Shown here: positions 34,179 to 42,518 of the stretch, one piece after another | Numbering within the stretch: the first letter of the stretch is position 1 | Layout: each line of letters opens with the position of its first letter | Assembly: GCA_910576865.1 (NCBI GenBank) | Contig: CAJTKE010000005.1 | Location: 1-64,000 of the forward strand | Length of the DNA stretch: 64,000 nucleotides | Source of the DNA: an uncultured Oscillibacter sp. | GTDB taxonomy: Bacteria > Bacillota > Clostridia > Oscillospirales > Oscillospiraceae | Direction of reading: 5' to 3' | The notes under the pieces: generated by a model | What the model was told of the DNA's origin: nothing | What the model saw: only the letters and a program-made list of their open reading frames with translations | The model's database searches: none | Translations under genes and position numbers: made by a program

Positions 34179-35065
34179 TTATTGATCGTAGCTGTAAAGG
34201 TGAAAATCTTGCAGGGTGAACATACCATTTTCATAGAGAATTTCGGCGGAGGTCTCCGCCACATAACAGGGGAGCTCCCCATTTTCGTAGCGCAGGGCGA
34301 AAACGCCTTGGAACCGGAGTCCGCCCCATTCGTACATGCTGAAATGCGCGATGGCACCGGAAGTGGGTGCTTCCAGATTCACGACAGGCTCCTTTTTAAC
34401 TTCCACCAGCTCGCGGCCCAACAGGGCGAAGGTCCGCCCTTGGGTTCTGGCGGCGTGGAACAGGGTGGGGAGCTGTGTATGCCAAAGGTTTTCAGGGAAG
34501 GCATGATCCGTAAGGGTCCCGTCGGGGTTCTTCTCCAGAATATGCAGCTCTTCCTTGGAAACGCCGGTGCCGGAGCCCAAATGGCAGACAATAACAAGTT
34601 CCTTCTCCCCGTCGTCATCGACGTCAGAGCAATCCATCCGGGGAGGGGAGAGGTTGGGACCGGGACAGAATGTCCAGTCAAACTCCGCCAGACTCTCCCC
34701 CCAGCGGATCAGGGCCCCGCCGCCGAAGCCGTTCGCGTACAGAGGCAGGCGTAGAAGACGGCGTCTTCCGCTTGCGCCAAAATCTCAATGGCGGGGTGTG
34801 TGGCCCAGTATCTCATATTGTTCTGGAAATCGTTCCATTTTACGTGGGAAGAAGGGGCCGGAAGCGCGTAGTCCTCCGACGGGGTCCGGCCCTCTGTGAT
34901 AACAGCCGGAGCGGAAAGGGGTTCCGGCGGGCAGGTTTCCGGCAGGGAGAATATTTCCTCCTCGTCCAGGGGCTCGTCCGGCGAGACCTCCGGCTCCGCC
35001 GGGGCGGGAGAGCCACAGCCGGACAAAAGTGCCAAGGCCAACAGGAGGGAAAATATCCGTTTCAT
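34179..35065 (-). pseudogene. paralogous lipoprotein gene split by a frameshift
   Basis: The N-terminal part (35065 to about 34745) encodes a lipoprotein signal (LALLSGC), Pro/Glu linker and EDAVFYACL. It then runs into another frame and stops at 34709. The C-terminal part resumes in the neighbouring frame and runs from about 34745 to 34179, continuing LYANGFGGGALIRWGESLAEFDW and MDCSDVDDDGEKELVIVCHLGSG. Compared with the intact paralogue the break needs a 1-nt change near 34735-34755. The start overlaps the tatD stop (ATGA). Either a recent loss, or a sequence error. Confidence 0.85.
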
Positions 35066-35856
35066 TCGCCGCCCTCCCGGTAGGTTTCCCGGATTTTCGG
35101 GAACAGCCGCAGGCCGTTTTCCCAGGTGATCCGGGTCATCTCCTCCGGCGTGACGCCCTTCCACTCCGCTAATCTTTCGATGACATAGGGCAGGTTCCGG
35201 CTGTCGTTCCGCTTTCCCCGGAAGGGCACCGGCGTGAGATAGGGCGAATCCGTCTCCACCACGATCCGGTCCAGGGGGGTCACGGCGGCCACCTCAGGGG
35301 CCTTCTGGGCGTTCTTGTAGGTGATGGGCCCGTCGAAGCCCAGGTACCACCCTCGCTTCAGCAGTGTCTCCGCCATCTCGGGACTGCCGGAGAAGCAGTG
35401 GAACACCCCCCGGACCTCGGGGAAGTCCAGCGCGATGGAGAGGGAATCCCCATGGGCCTCCCGGTCGTGGACGATGACGGGCAGGTCCAATTCAACGGCC
35501 AGCTCGATCTGCCGCCGGAAAACCATCTGCTGGAACTCCCTGGGAGGATTGTCCTTCCAGTAGTAGTCCAGGCCGATTTCCCCGATGGCCACGATTTTTT
35601 CGTGTCCGCACAGCGCCCGGAGGGCGGCGAACTCCGCCTCTCCCGTCCCGGCGCAGTCGGAGGGGTGGATGCCGGCGGCGGCGTAGACGAAGGGATAGCG
35701 CTCCGCCAGGGCGGCGGCGGCCCGGGAACTCTCCAGCTCGCAGCCGGGGTCCACCACCAGCCCCACTCCGGTGGCGGGGAGGGCGGAGAGGACGTCATCC
35801 CGGTCAGCGTTGAAGCCGCCGGAATCGTAGTGGGCGTGGGTGTCGAAAATGGGCAT
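35062..35856 (-). CDS. tatD: TatD family metal-dependent hydrolase
   Basis: 264 residues. TIM-barrel nuclease-type hydrolase, with 3'-5' DNase activity in characterised members. Metal ligands: FDTHAHYD (HxH), IGEIGLDYYW (Glu), PVIVHDREAH (His), VFHCFSG (His) and VVETDSPYLTP (Asp). ATG 35856 follows AGGAGGTG and gives MPIFDTHAHYD. Leads the operon that includes its partner radical SAM gene. Confidence 0.96.
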   Translation of the reverse strand: MPIFDTHAHYDSGGFNADRDDVLSALPATGVGLVVDPGCELESSRAAAALAERYPFVYAAAGIHPSDCAGTGEAEFAALRALCGHEKIVAIGEIGLDYYWKDNPPREFQQMVFRRQIELAVELDLPVIVHDREAHGDSLSIALDFPEVRGVFHCFSGSPEMAETLLKRGWYLGFDGPITYKNAQKAPEVAAVTPLDRIVVETDSPYLTPVPFRGKRNDSRNLPYVIERLAEWKGVTPEEMTRITWENGLRLFPKIRETYREGGE

Positions 35857-35876
35857 GAAAAACACCTCCTGGCAAA

Positions 35877-35910
35877 ACAAAAAGGACATCCGAACGGATG
35901 CCCTTTTGGC
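35877..35910 (-). terminator. terminator after rpsT
   Basis: On the minus strand AAAAGGGCATCCG pairs with CGGATGTCCTTTTT, ending in a U-run. It separates rpsT from the downstream tatD gene. Confidence 0.85.
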
Positions 35911-35971
35911 CTGACGGCCTCCGGGCATTCACACGGAAGCGTCAACACCCCGGGAACGGGGATATGTGGGA

Positions 35972-36235
35972 TCAACCGATCCGATTGAGCTTCAGGGTCA
36001 TGGCGCTCTTTTTGTGAGCGGCCGCGTTCTTGTGGAGAACACCCTTCGCCACAGCCTGATCGACCTTTTTCACCGCAACCTTGTAAGCGCCATCGGCATC
36101 GGTGCGATTGCCCTCCGCCGCGGCGGCCTCGAATTTTTTGATCGCGGTTTTCAGATCGGATTTCGTGGCCTTGTTGCGGGCGTTCCTCGCTTTTCCGATG
36201 AGGACGCGCTTCTTGGCAGACTTGATATTCGGCAA
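35972..36235 (-). CDS. rpsT: 30S ribosomal protein S20
   Basis: 87 residues. Basic three-helix protein binding 16S rRNA. MPNIKSAKKRVLIGKARNARNKATKS matches the family. The start is TTG at 36235: the AAAGGAGG site covers the in-frame GTG at 36244, so that GTG cannot be the start, and TTG lies eight bases after it and gives the normal MPNIKSAKKR. Stand-alone gene with own promoter and terminator. Confidence 0.96.
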   Translation of the reverse strand: MPNIKSAKKRVLIGKARNARNKATKSDLKTAIKKFEAAAAEGNRTDADGAYKVAVKKVDQAVAKGVLHKNAAAHKKSAMTLKLNRIG

Positions 36236-36299
36236 ACCAAACACCTCCTTTGGCCGTTGAGTTCATGCGGGCAGGACAAGTCCTACCGTACAGACCTAT

Positions 36300-36328
36300 A
36301 TTCTAACAGGGAAAGCTCCAAAAAGCAA
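36300..36328 (-). promoter_or_regulatory. promoter of rpsT
   Basis: TTGCTT (36328-36323), 17-nt spacer, TAGAAT (36305-36300), with TG one base ahead of the -10 (extended -10). A leader of about 58 nt with an AGGACTTGTCCT palindrome precedes the gene. Confidence 0.7.
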
Positions 36329-36388
36329 GGTTTTTTTTTCATATTTTCATAAGATTCTCCACAGGCAAAAGGAGAGGCGGCTTTTCCG

Positions 36389-36417
36389 GCATTTTTGCGG
36401 GGGCAAGCTCATAAAAT
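36389..36417 (+). promoter_or_regulatory. candidate sigma-E (sporulation) promoter
   Basis: GCATTTT, 14-nt spacer, CATAAAAT. This is close to the Bacillus sigma-E consensus (GCATATT, 14-15 nt, CATACAAT) with one mismatch in each element. It lies about 45 nt upstream of the SpoIVFA-like gene. Mother-cell expression would suit the pair. Confidence 0.5.
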
Positions 36418-36460
36418 AGATGGAAACAGGGGGAGAAATCCCATGAAGGAGGGGACGGAC

Positions 36461-37411
36461 ATGACCTCACGGCAGGCGGGACGGCGGCTGATGACCGCCC
36501 GGACCCGGCGGCGGGGCTCCGGCGGCGTTCGGAGCAGGGGCCGGAAGAACGATTCTCTGACGGCCAGGGATCTGCGGCGGCTCTTTCAGCTGGTGGCCTG
36601 CGGCAGCATCTTTGTGGCTCTGGTGGCGGCCAAGCTGCTGCTGCCGGGGAAGATGGAGGGCTTCAACGCGAAGCTGTCCGCCGCCATGGAGCGGAACATG
36701 GATGTGCAGGCGGTGTTCTCCGCCGTGGGCCGGGCCTTCTCCGGGGAGGAGAGCGTGGCGGAGGTCTATCAGGCGGTGTTCCATCCCCAGGAGGAGGCCG
36801 TCCAGACCGCCGTCTCTTCGGACGGCGTCCCGGAGATGACGGACACCCGGACGCCGAAGCTCCGGGACGCCGCGGCGCTGGAGGCTCTGCGGAGCTTCCG
36901 GGCGGAGCCGGAGGCCCCCGCCCCGGAACCGGAGGCCCGGACCGCCTCCAATCTGGCCTATGTCCTCTACTCCCAGGAGAACCTTCCCGAGGGAGTCAGC
37001 ATGGAGCAGACCCTTTTGGGCTTCGACTACTGCGCCCCGGTGGCCGGGACCCTGAGCTCCGACTTCGGCTATCGGGAGCATCCCACGGAGGGGGAGGAGC
37101 GGTTCCACTACGGCGTGGACCTGGCGGCGGACACCGGGACCGAGGTCCGCTGCTTTGCCAACGGCGCCGTCACCGCCGTGGGGGACAGCAGCAGCTATGG
37201 CCGGTACTGCGTCGTGGCCCATGAGGGGGGATTCTCCACCCTCTACGCCCACTGCAGCCGGATCACGGTCTCCTCCGGCGCGGCGGTGAAGCGGGGGCAG
37301 AAGATCGCCGAGGTGGGGGACACGGGCATGGCCACCGGGCCCCACCTTCACTTTGAGCTTCAGCGGGAGGGAACCTATCTGAATCCCATCTACTATGTCT
37401 CCGCCCTGTAA
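36461..37411 (+). CDS. spoIVFA: SpoIVFA-like M23 (LytM) membrane protein
   Basis: 316 residues. Arg-rich cytoplasmic N terminus, one membrane segment (about 46-66), a linker, and a C-terminal LytM domain. Unlike the degenerate LytM of Bacillus SpoIVFA, the zinc ligands look complete: HYGVD (HxxxD) and GPHLHFEL (HxH). Start ATG 36461 has GGAGG eight bases upstream. It overlaps a SpoIVFB-like protease by 17 bases, which supports the SpoIVFA role (holding and regulating the pro-sigma-K processing enzyme). A SpoIIQ-like role is the alternative. Confidence 0.78.
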   Translation: MTSRQAGRRLMTARTRRRGSGGVRSRGRKNDSLTARDLRRLFQLVACGSIFVALVAAKLLLPGKMEGFNAKLSAAMERNMDVQAVFSAVGRAFSGEESVAEVYQAVFHPQEEAVQTAVSSDGVPEMTDTRTPKLRDAAALEALRSFRAEPEAPAPEPEARTASNLAYVLYSQENLPEGVSMEQTLLGFDYCAPVAGTLSSDFGYREHPTEGEERFHYGVDLAADTGTEVRCFANGAVTAVGDSSSYGRYCVVAHEGGFSTLYAHCSRITVSSGAAVKRGQKIAEVGDTGMATGPHLHFELQREGTYLNPIYYVSAL

Positions 37412-37982
37412 AGTCCGAATCAGCGGCGGTTTTGCGGTGCTTGCCGCCTGGTTTCTCCTGGCCAACGGCTGGAAGCCCCTGGTCACGGTGCTGGGAGCCG
37501 CCGCCATTCATGAGCTGGGGCACTGCTTGGCGCTCCGCCGCCTGGGGGCGGCGGTGAGGGGCTTCCGCCTCGGCGTCCTGGGAGCGGTGCTGGAGGCGGA
37601 CAGCGGGCGGCTGTCCTATGGCGGGGAGCTGGCGGCGGTGCTGGCGGGGCCCGCCGCGAACCTGCTGGCGGCGCTGGTCCTGACGGCGCTGGGAAGGGGA
37701 CGCTGGCCCGCCGCCGCGGGGGCGAATCTGGTGCTGTGCGTCTTCAACCTCCTGCCTGTCCGGCCCCTGGACGGCGGCAGGGCGCTGTACCTGCTGGCCT
37801 CCTGGGAGGCGGGCCCGGCGGCGGGAGAGACGGCGGTCCGCTGGGCCGGAACGGCCACGGCGGCGGCTCTGGCGGGACTGATCACCTGTGTCATGTGGAG
37901 GACGGGGGGAAGCCTGTGGCTGCTGCCGGCGCTGTGCGCCAGCGTTTATTGGGGTGTTCGGCCCTGGCTCTCCGGTCCGTGA
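37395..37982 (+). CDS. spoIVFB: SpoIVFB-like site-2 (M50) membrane protease
   Basis: 195 residues with five or six hydrophobic helices. Zinc motif AIHELGHCLALRRLG (HExxH), and the second site NLLPVRPLDGGRAL (NxxPxxxLDG type), both as in SpoIVFB, the protease that cleaves pro-sigma-K late in sporulation. The C-terminal CBS domain of Bacillus SpoIVFB is absent. The start ATG 37395 overlaps the SpoIVFA-like gene. No bofA or sigK is in the window. Confidence 0.85.
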   Translation: MSPPCKVRISGGFAVLAAWFLLANGWKPLVTVLGAAAIHELGHCLALRRLGAAVRGFRLGVLGAVLEADSGRLSYGGELAAVLAGPAANLLAALVLTALGRGRWPAAAGANLVLCVFNLLPVRPLDGGRALYLLASWEAGPAAGETAVRWAGTATAAALAGLITCVMWRTGGSLWLLPALCASVYWGVRPWLSGP

Positions 37983-37992
37983 AAGAGAAAAG

Positions 37993-38016
37993 CCCCCGGC
38001 GCGGCCGCGCCGGGGG
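37993..38016. terminator. 24-nt perfect palindrome between convergent genes
   Basis: CCCCCGGCGCGG/CCGCGCCGGGGG sits between spoIVFB (plus) and the small hypothetical (minus). Flanking AGAAAAG gives a short U-run on the minus strand side. Likely a bidirectional terminator. Confidence 0.75.
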
Positions 38017-38023
38017 ACTTTGG

Positions 38024-38455
38024 TCACAGGATCAGGTTTTCCAGCTGTCCCAGGAGATAGTCGCCCAGGTCCGGCCGGTCGGAATCGGCCTCGGTCTGAA
38101 GGGCCGTCAGGGCGGCGTGCGCCCGGGCGATTTTCCGGACGTCGGCCTCCTCCCGCAAGGACTCGATCCAGGCGTCCAGATACTTCATCAGCTTGTCCCA
38201 GGCCTCCTGCTCCTCCTGGTTTTCCTTGGCCTTCTTCATGCGCTCCAGCACGGCGGAACGGAAGCCGGACAGGTCGGAGAGAAGCGCGTTCTTTGTGAAA
38301 GCGGTCCGCCCGGCGTCCGCGGTCTTTGCCTGCGCGTCGGCGGTGGCCTGCGCCAGCTGGTCCAGGAAGGAGGACCCCGCCGGTTTGCTCTGTCCGGCGG
38401 CGGAGGCGCGGCGTTCCGCGCCGGGTTGGGTGTTGAGAAGATTCTGAATGCTCAT
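38024..38455 (-). CDS. hypothetical helical protein
   Basis: 143 residues, no signal or membrane segment. Begins MSIQNLLNTQPGAERR, then a Gly/Ala/Ser-rich lead and three or four amphipathic helices rich in Lys, Glu and Ala (SGFRSAVLERMKKAKENQEEQEAW). It lies downstream of RNase Y on the same strand but after a good terminator, so probably has its own promoter. No family recognised. Confidence 0.7.
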   Translation of the reverse strand: MSIQNLLNTQPGAERRASAAGQSKPAGSSFLDQLAQATADAQAKTADAGRTAFTKNALLSDLSGFRSAVLERMKKAKENQEEQEAWDKLMKYLDAWIESLREEADVRKIARAHAALTALQTEADSDRPDLGDYLLGQLENLIL

Positions 38456-38487
38456 GAAGAAGACGTCCTTTCCTGTCGGTTTGATGT

Positions 38488-38529
38488 AAAAAGGCGGAAA
38501 GCGGCTGTGAGGGTGTCACGGCCGCTTTC
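38488..38529 (-). terminator. terminator after RNase Y gene
   Basis: GAAAGCGGC pairs with GCCGCTTTC (38497-38505 and 38521-38529), then CGCC and TTTTT on the minus strand. A second 8-bp stem (38546-38567) lies nearer the stop codon. Confidence 0.8.
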
Positions 38530-38573
38530 TTCCCTGCGTTTTTGTCCTCCGCAGTCCGTTGCGGAGGGAAAAC

Positions 38574-40121
38574 TTATTTCGCGTACTCGACCACTTTGGT
38601 CTCCCGGAGGACGTGAACCTTGATCTGACCGGGGTACTCCATTTCCTCCTCGATCTTCTTGGCCAGGTCCCGGGCCAGGATGACCATCTGGTCCTCGCTG
38701 ACCTGCTCGGGCTTCACCATGACCCGGACCTCCCGGCCCGCCTGGATGGCGAAGGCCTTGTCCACGCCGGGATAGGAGCCGGTGATGGTCTCCAGCTGCT
38801 CCAGGCGCTTGATGTAGTTCTCCAGGTTCTCCCGCCGGGCGCCGGGCCGGGCGGCGGAAATGGCGTCCGCGGCCTGGACAAGGCAGGCGACGATGGTCCT
38901 GGGCTCCACATCGTTGTGGTGGGCCTCGATGGCGTGGATGATGTCCTCTTTTTCCTTGTACTTCCGGGCGAATTCCACGCCCAGGGCCACGTGGGTGCCC
39001 TCCATCTCGTGGTCCACGGACTTGCCCAGGTCGTGGAGCAGTCCGGCACGTTTCGCGGCCTGGACGTCCACGCCCAGCTCCGCCGCCATCATGCCGGCGA
39101 TGTGGCTGACCTCCACGGAGTGCTGGAGGACGTTCTGTCCGTAGCTGGTGCGGTAGTGGAGACGGCCCAGCATCTTCACCAGCTCCGGGTGGAGACTGCG
39201 GATGCCGCACTCGAAGACGACCCGCTCGCCTTCGGCCTTGATGGTGGCGTCCACCTCACGGCGGGCCTTTTCCACCATCTCCTCGATGTGGGTGGGATGG
39301 ATGCGCCCGTCGGAGATCAGCTTCTCCAGGGCAAGGCGGGCGATTTCCCGGCGCACCGGCTCGAAGCAGGAGACGGTGATGGCCTCCGGCGTGTCGTCGA
39401 TGATCAGGTCCACCCCGGTCAGGGTCTCGATGGTGCGGATGTTCCGGCCTTCCCGGCCGATGATACGGCCCTTCATCTCGTCATTGGGCAGGGGGACCAC
39501 ACTGACGGTCATGTCGGCCACCTGGTCGGCGGCGCAGCGCTGGATGGCCTGGGCCACGATCTCCCGGGCCCGGGCGTCGCACTCCTCCTTCATCCGGGAC
39601 TCCACCTCTTTGATCTTGAGGGCGGTCTCGTGGGTGACCTCGGCCTCCACCTGATCGATGAGGTACTGTTTGGCCTCCTCGGTGGTGAAGCCGGAGATGC
39701 GCTCCAGCATTTCGGTCTGGCCGCGCTTGACAAGTTTGATTTCCTCGGCCTCCTTGTCAAGGGCGGTGTGCTTCTGGGTCAGGGACTCCTCTTTTTTCTC
39801 CACGGCCTCGATCTTCCGGTCGAGGTTCTCCTCCTTCTGCTGCAGGCGGTTTTCCTGCCGCTGAAGGTCGGCGCGGCGTTCCTTGACTTCCTTTTCGTAC
39901 TCGCTGCGGTTTTTCAAGATCTCCTCTTTGGCTTCCAACAGGGCCTCGCGCTTCTTGGATTCGGCGCTTTTGATGGCCTCGTTGACGATGCGCTTTCCCT
40001 CTTCCTCGGCACTGGAGATTTCCTTTTCAGAGACGTTCTTCCGATAGCGAATACCAAGCGGGAAGCAAATCACGCCGCCAACCACCAGACCTGCCAAAGC
40101 GGTGATGATGATTTGAATCAC
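38574..40121 (-). CDS. rny: ribonuclease Y
   Basis: 515 residues. Membrane-anchored endonuclease that starts mRNA decay in Firmicutes. N-terminal membrane helix (IIITALAGLVVGGVICF), a long coiled coil (about 30-190), a KH domain (DEMKGRIIGREGRNI) and an HD domain (LLHDLGKSVDHE). GTG 40121 follows GGAGG at 11 bases. An ATG 18 bases upstream (40139) overlaps this site and has weak support, so the GTG is preferred, but not proven. Confidence 0.95.
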   Translation of the reverse strand: MIQIIITALAGLVVGGVICFPLGIRYRKNVSEKEISSAEEEGKRIVNEAIKSAESKKREALLEAKEEILKNRSEYEKEVKERRADLQRQENRLQQKEENLDRKIEAVEKKEESLTQKHTALDKEAEEIKLVKRGQTEMLERISGFTTEEAKQYLIDQVEAEVTHETALKIKEVESRMKEECDARAREIVAQAIQRCAADQVADMTVSVVPLPNDEMKGRIIGREGRNIRTIETLTGVDLIIDDTPEAITVSCFEPVRREIARLALEKLISDGRIHPTHIEEMVEKARREVDATIKAEGERVVFECGIRSLHPELVKMLGRLHYRTSYGQNVLQHSVEVSHIAGMMAAELGVDVQAAKRAGLLHDLGKSVDHEMEGTHVALGVEFARKYKEKEDIIHAIEAHHNDVEPRTIVACLVQAADAISAARPGARRENLENYIKRLEQLETITGSYPGVDKAFAIQAGREVRVMVKPEQVSEDQMVILARDLAKKIEEEMEYPGQIKVHVLRETKVVEYAK

Positions 40122-40445
40122 GGCTGCTGATTCCTCCATTTCCTTTTGGTATTGCCGCGTCGTCCGTTTCAAAAACCGTCAACACGCCCGTACGGCGCAT
40201 GTCTTTCCTGGGGCGGAATGGCGTTCGCCGCTGGGCATATTGCCAGCTTCCAAAACGGACCCCGCGTACAGGGTCATTTTAGAAAACAACCGGAGGGCGC
40301 CCCTTTGCCCCCCGACGGCAATCTGCCTTTAGTTTAAACTTTTACTGGACCGCTGTCAAGCAAAATCATCAAACCGGAAGCGAAAATACAAGAAAATTTT
40401 GGAAGGAAAAGGGAAAACAGGCCGATCCGGGCCGGAGCGCCCGTC
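40122..40445. other. intergenic leader of RNase Y gene
   Basis: 324 bases between the amidase stop and rny. It holds the rny promoter and a leader of about 200 nt, long for this genome. No gene or clear riboswitch core seen. Confidence 0.7.
40331..40359 (-). promoter_or_regulatory. sigma-A promoter of rny
   Basis: TTGACA (40359-40354), 17-nt spacer, TAAACT (40336-40331) on the minus strand. Confidence 0.78.
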
Positions 40446-41186
40446 TCAGGTGTCGATGAAGGCCGCCGCGGCGTAGCCCACATGGCCCTCGTGGTGGACG
40501 ACATACCAGCCCTGCCACTCGCCGTAAATGGTCACCGGCGCGCCGTTGGGCAGGTTCGCGATGACGGTTCCGGTGGGGGCGGGATAGCTTCTGAGGTTCA
40601 GTGTCCCCCAGCTGACGGCCACCCGGCCCTCCACGGGGTCCATGGGGTAGATGAAGGGCAGGCCGAAGAACTCCGTCAGAGCCCGGGCCAGCTGCTGGGC
40701 GATGGCGTCCATGTGGCCCTCCACCCATTGGGCGTCGGACCAGTTGTCATGGTAACCGATCTCCACCAGCACCGCCGGGGCGTTGGACTGGGCCACCTCG
40801 CCCAGGGAGGTGGTGGAGCGGGTGGTGACCTTGTTGGGGAGGGGATAGATCTTCCGCAGTTCCTGGGCGATGAGCTCCGCCGCCCGGCGGCCCTGGCGGC
40901 TGGTGGGGTAGTAGAAGGCGATGATGCCCCGCTCCTCGCCATAGCGCCCCTCCGGCGCGCCGTTGGAGTGCAGGGCCAGATACAGGTCGTAGGTTCCCCG
41001 GTTGGCCTCCCGGATGGAGGACCCGGCGGTCATTTCCGGCTTGTTGCGTTTGTATTGGATGCCGTTGGAGCGCAGGTAGGGAATCAGGGCGTCCGCCAGC
41101 AGGTTCATGTTGTACTCCTCCGAACCGCTGCCGGTGACGTAGCTGTTCCACTCCTGGGTGGACGGGCTCAAATAGATCGTAGGCAT
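40446..41186 (-). CDS. N-acetylmuramoyl-L-alanine amidase (variant Amidase_3) with SH3-like domain
   Basis: 246 residues, no signal peptide. Amidase_3-like fold: NMNLLADALIPYLRSNG, DLYLALHSNGAP (zinc His) and VLVEIGYHDN (catalytic Glu). The first zinc His of the standard PGHGG motif is missing; the protein opens with IYLSPSTQEWNSY, a variant start I recall from clostridial and phage-type relatives. A C-terminal SH3-type domain (LNLRSYPAPTGTVIANLPNG) probably binds peptidoglycan. Lack of a signal suggests release by lysis (mother cell) or a holin. Confidence 0.87.
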   Translation of the reverse strand: MPTIYLSPSTQEWNSYVTGSGSEEYNMNLLADALIPYLRSNGIQYKRNKPEMTAGSSIREANRGTYDLYLALHSNGAPEGRYGEERGIIAFYYPTSRQGRRAAELIAQELRKIYPLPNKVTTRSTTSLGEVAQSNAPAVLVEIGYHDNWSDAQWVEGHMDAIAQQLARALTEFFGLPFIYPMDPVEGRVAVSWGTLNLRSYPAPTGTVIANLPNGAPVTIYGEWQGWYVVHHEGHVGYAAAAFIDT

Positions 41187-41280
41187 GGTGTGACTCCTCC
41201 TTCTCCTTGAATCCTATGGAAATCCGGCGGAAAGTGTGCTATATTGAAGGGGAGAAAATACCGGCAGGAGGGCGAGTCCT

Positions 41281-42504
41281 ATGAAAGCAGAGCGCGGATA
41301 TCCCGGCGTCAACGTCACACCCAAGGCCGAAGCGGCCATCCTCCGGGGGCATCCCTGGGTCTATGACACAGAAATTTTGTCTATGGACGGGACGCCGGAA
41401 AACGGCGGACTGGTGGATGTGCGGAGCAGAAAGGGCGCGTATCTGGGCACCGGCTTTTTGTCGGAGAAGTCGAAAATCCGGGTCCGCCTGCTCTCCCGGA
41501 ACGCCAACGACCGTTTCGACGCCGCCTTCTGGGAGCGGAAGCTCCGCTGGGCCTGGGAGTACCGGAAGACCGTCATGGCCCCCGAGGACCTGGACGCCTG
41601 CCGGATCATCTTCGGGGAGGCGGACATGTTCCCGGGCCTGACGGTGGACAAGTTCCACGACCTCCTCAGCGTCCAGGTGCTGTCCGTGGGCATGGAGAAC
41701 ATCAAGGGCCTGCTGCTGCCCCTGCTGGTCCGCATCCTCCGGGAGGATGGGCAGACCATCCGGGGCGTCTTCGAGCGGAACGACGCGGCCCTCCGGGAGA
41801 AGGAGGGCCTGGAGCAATACAAGGGCTGGTTCCCCCTGCCGGGGGAGGCGGAGTCCCCGGTGACGGAGATCACGGAAAACGGGGTCCGGTATCTGGTGGA
41901 TGTGGAAGACGGGCAGAAAACCGGCTTTTTCCTGGACCAGAAGTACAACCGCCGGGCGGTCGCCCGGCTGGCGAAGGGGAGGACGGTGCTGGACTGCTTC
42001 ACCCACACCGGGTCCTTCGCCCTGAACGCCGCCCTGGGCGGAGCGAAGCACGTCACCGCCGTGGACGTGTCGGCCTCCGCCGTGGAGATGGCCCGGGCCA
42101 ACGCGGAGCGGAACGGCCTGGGCGGCGTGGTGGACTGCGTGACCGCCAACGTCTTCGAGCTGCTGCCGGCACTGGAAAAGGAGCCGGTGAAGTACGATTT
42201 CATCATCCTGGACCCGCCGGCCTTCACCAAGTCCCGGAGGACGGCGGCCAACGCCATGACGGGATACAAGGAAATCAACTACCGGGCCATGAAGCTGCTG
42301 CCCCGGGGCGGGTATCTGGCCACCTGCTCCTGCTCCCACTTCGCGGAGGAGGAGCGGTTCCAGGCCATGCTCCGCTCCGCCGCCCACGACGCCGGGGTCC
42401 GCCTCCGGCAGATCGAGGCCCGCCAGCAGAGCCGCGACCACCCGATTTTGTGGGGTGTGGAGGAGACGAATTATTTGAAGTTTTATCTGTTCCAGGTGGT
42501 CTGA
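41281..42504 (+). CDS. rlmI: 23S rRNA (cytosine-C5) methyltransferase, RlmI type
   Basis: 407 residues. N-terminal PUA domain (LRGHPWVYDTEI), middle RNA-binding part, and a C-terminal SAM domain with DCFTHTGSFALNAAL (motif I), VTAVDVSASAVEMA and FIILDPPAFTKSRR (motif IV). Family members methylate 23S rRNA at C1962 in E. coli; the exact site here is inferred. Good GGAGGGCGAG site. Followed by mtnN 14 bases later. Confidence 0.93.
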   Translation: MKAERGYPGVNVTPKAEAAILRGHPWVYDTEILSMDGTPENGGLVDVRSRKGAYLGTGFLSEKSKIRVRLLSRNANDRFDAAFWERKLRWAWEYRKTVMAPEDLDACRIIFGEADMFPGLTVDKFHDLLSVQVLSVGMENIKGLLLPLLVRILREDGQTIRGVFERNDAALREKEGLEQYKGWFPLPGEAESPVTEITENGVRYLVDVEDGQKTGFFLDQKYNRRAVARLAKGRTVLDCFTHTGSFALNAALGGAKHVTAVDVSASAVEMARANAERNGLGGVVDCVTANVFELLPALEKEPVKYDFIILDPPAFTKSRRTAANAMTGYKEINYRAMKLLPRGGYLATCSCSHFAEEERFQAMLRSAAHDAGVRLRQIEARQQSRDHPILWGVEETNYLKFYLFQVV

Positions 42505-42518
42505 AGGAGAAAACCGGT

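Noticed and set aside
36236..36244. GTG at 36244 as rpsT start
   Set aside because: It overlaps the AAAGGAGG site; TTG 36235 gives the canonical S20 start.
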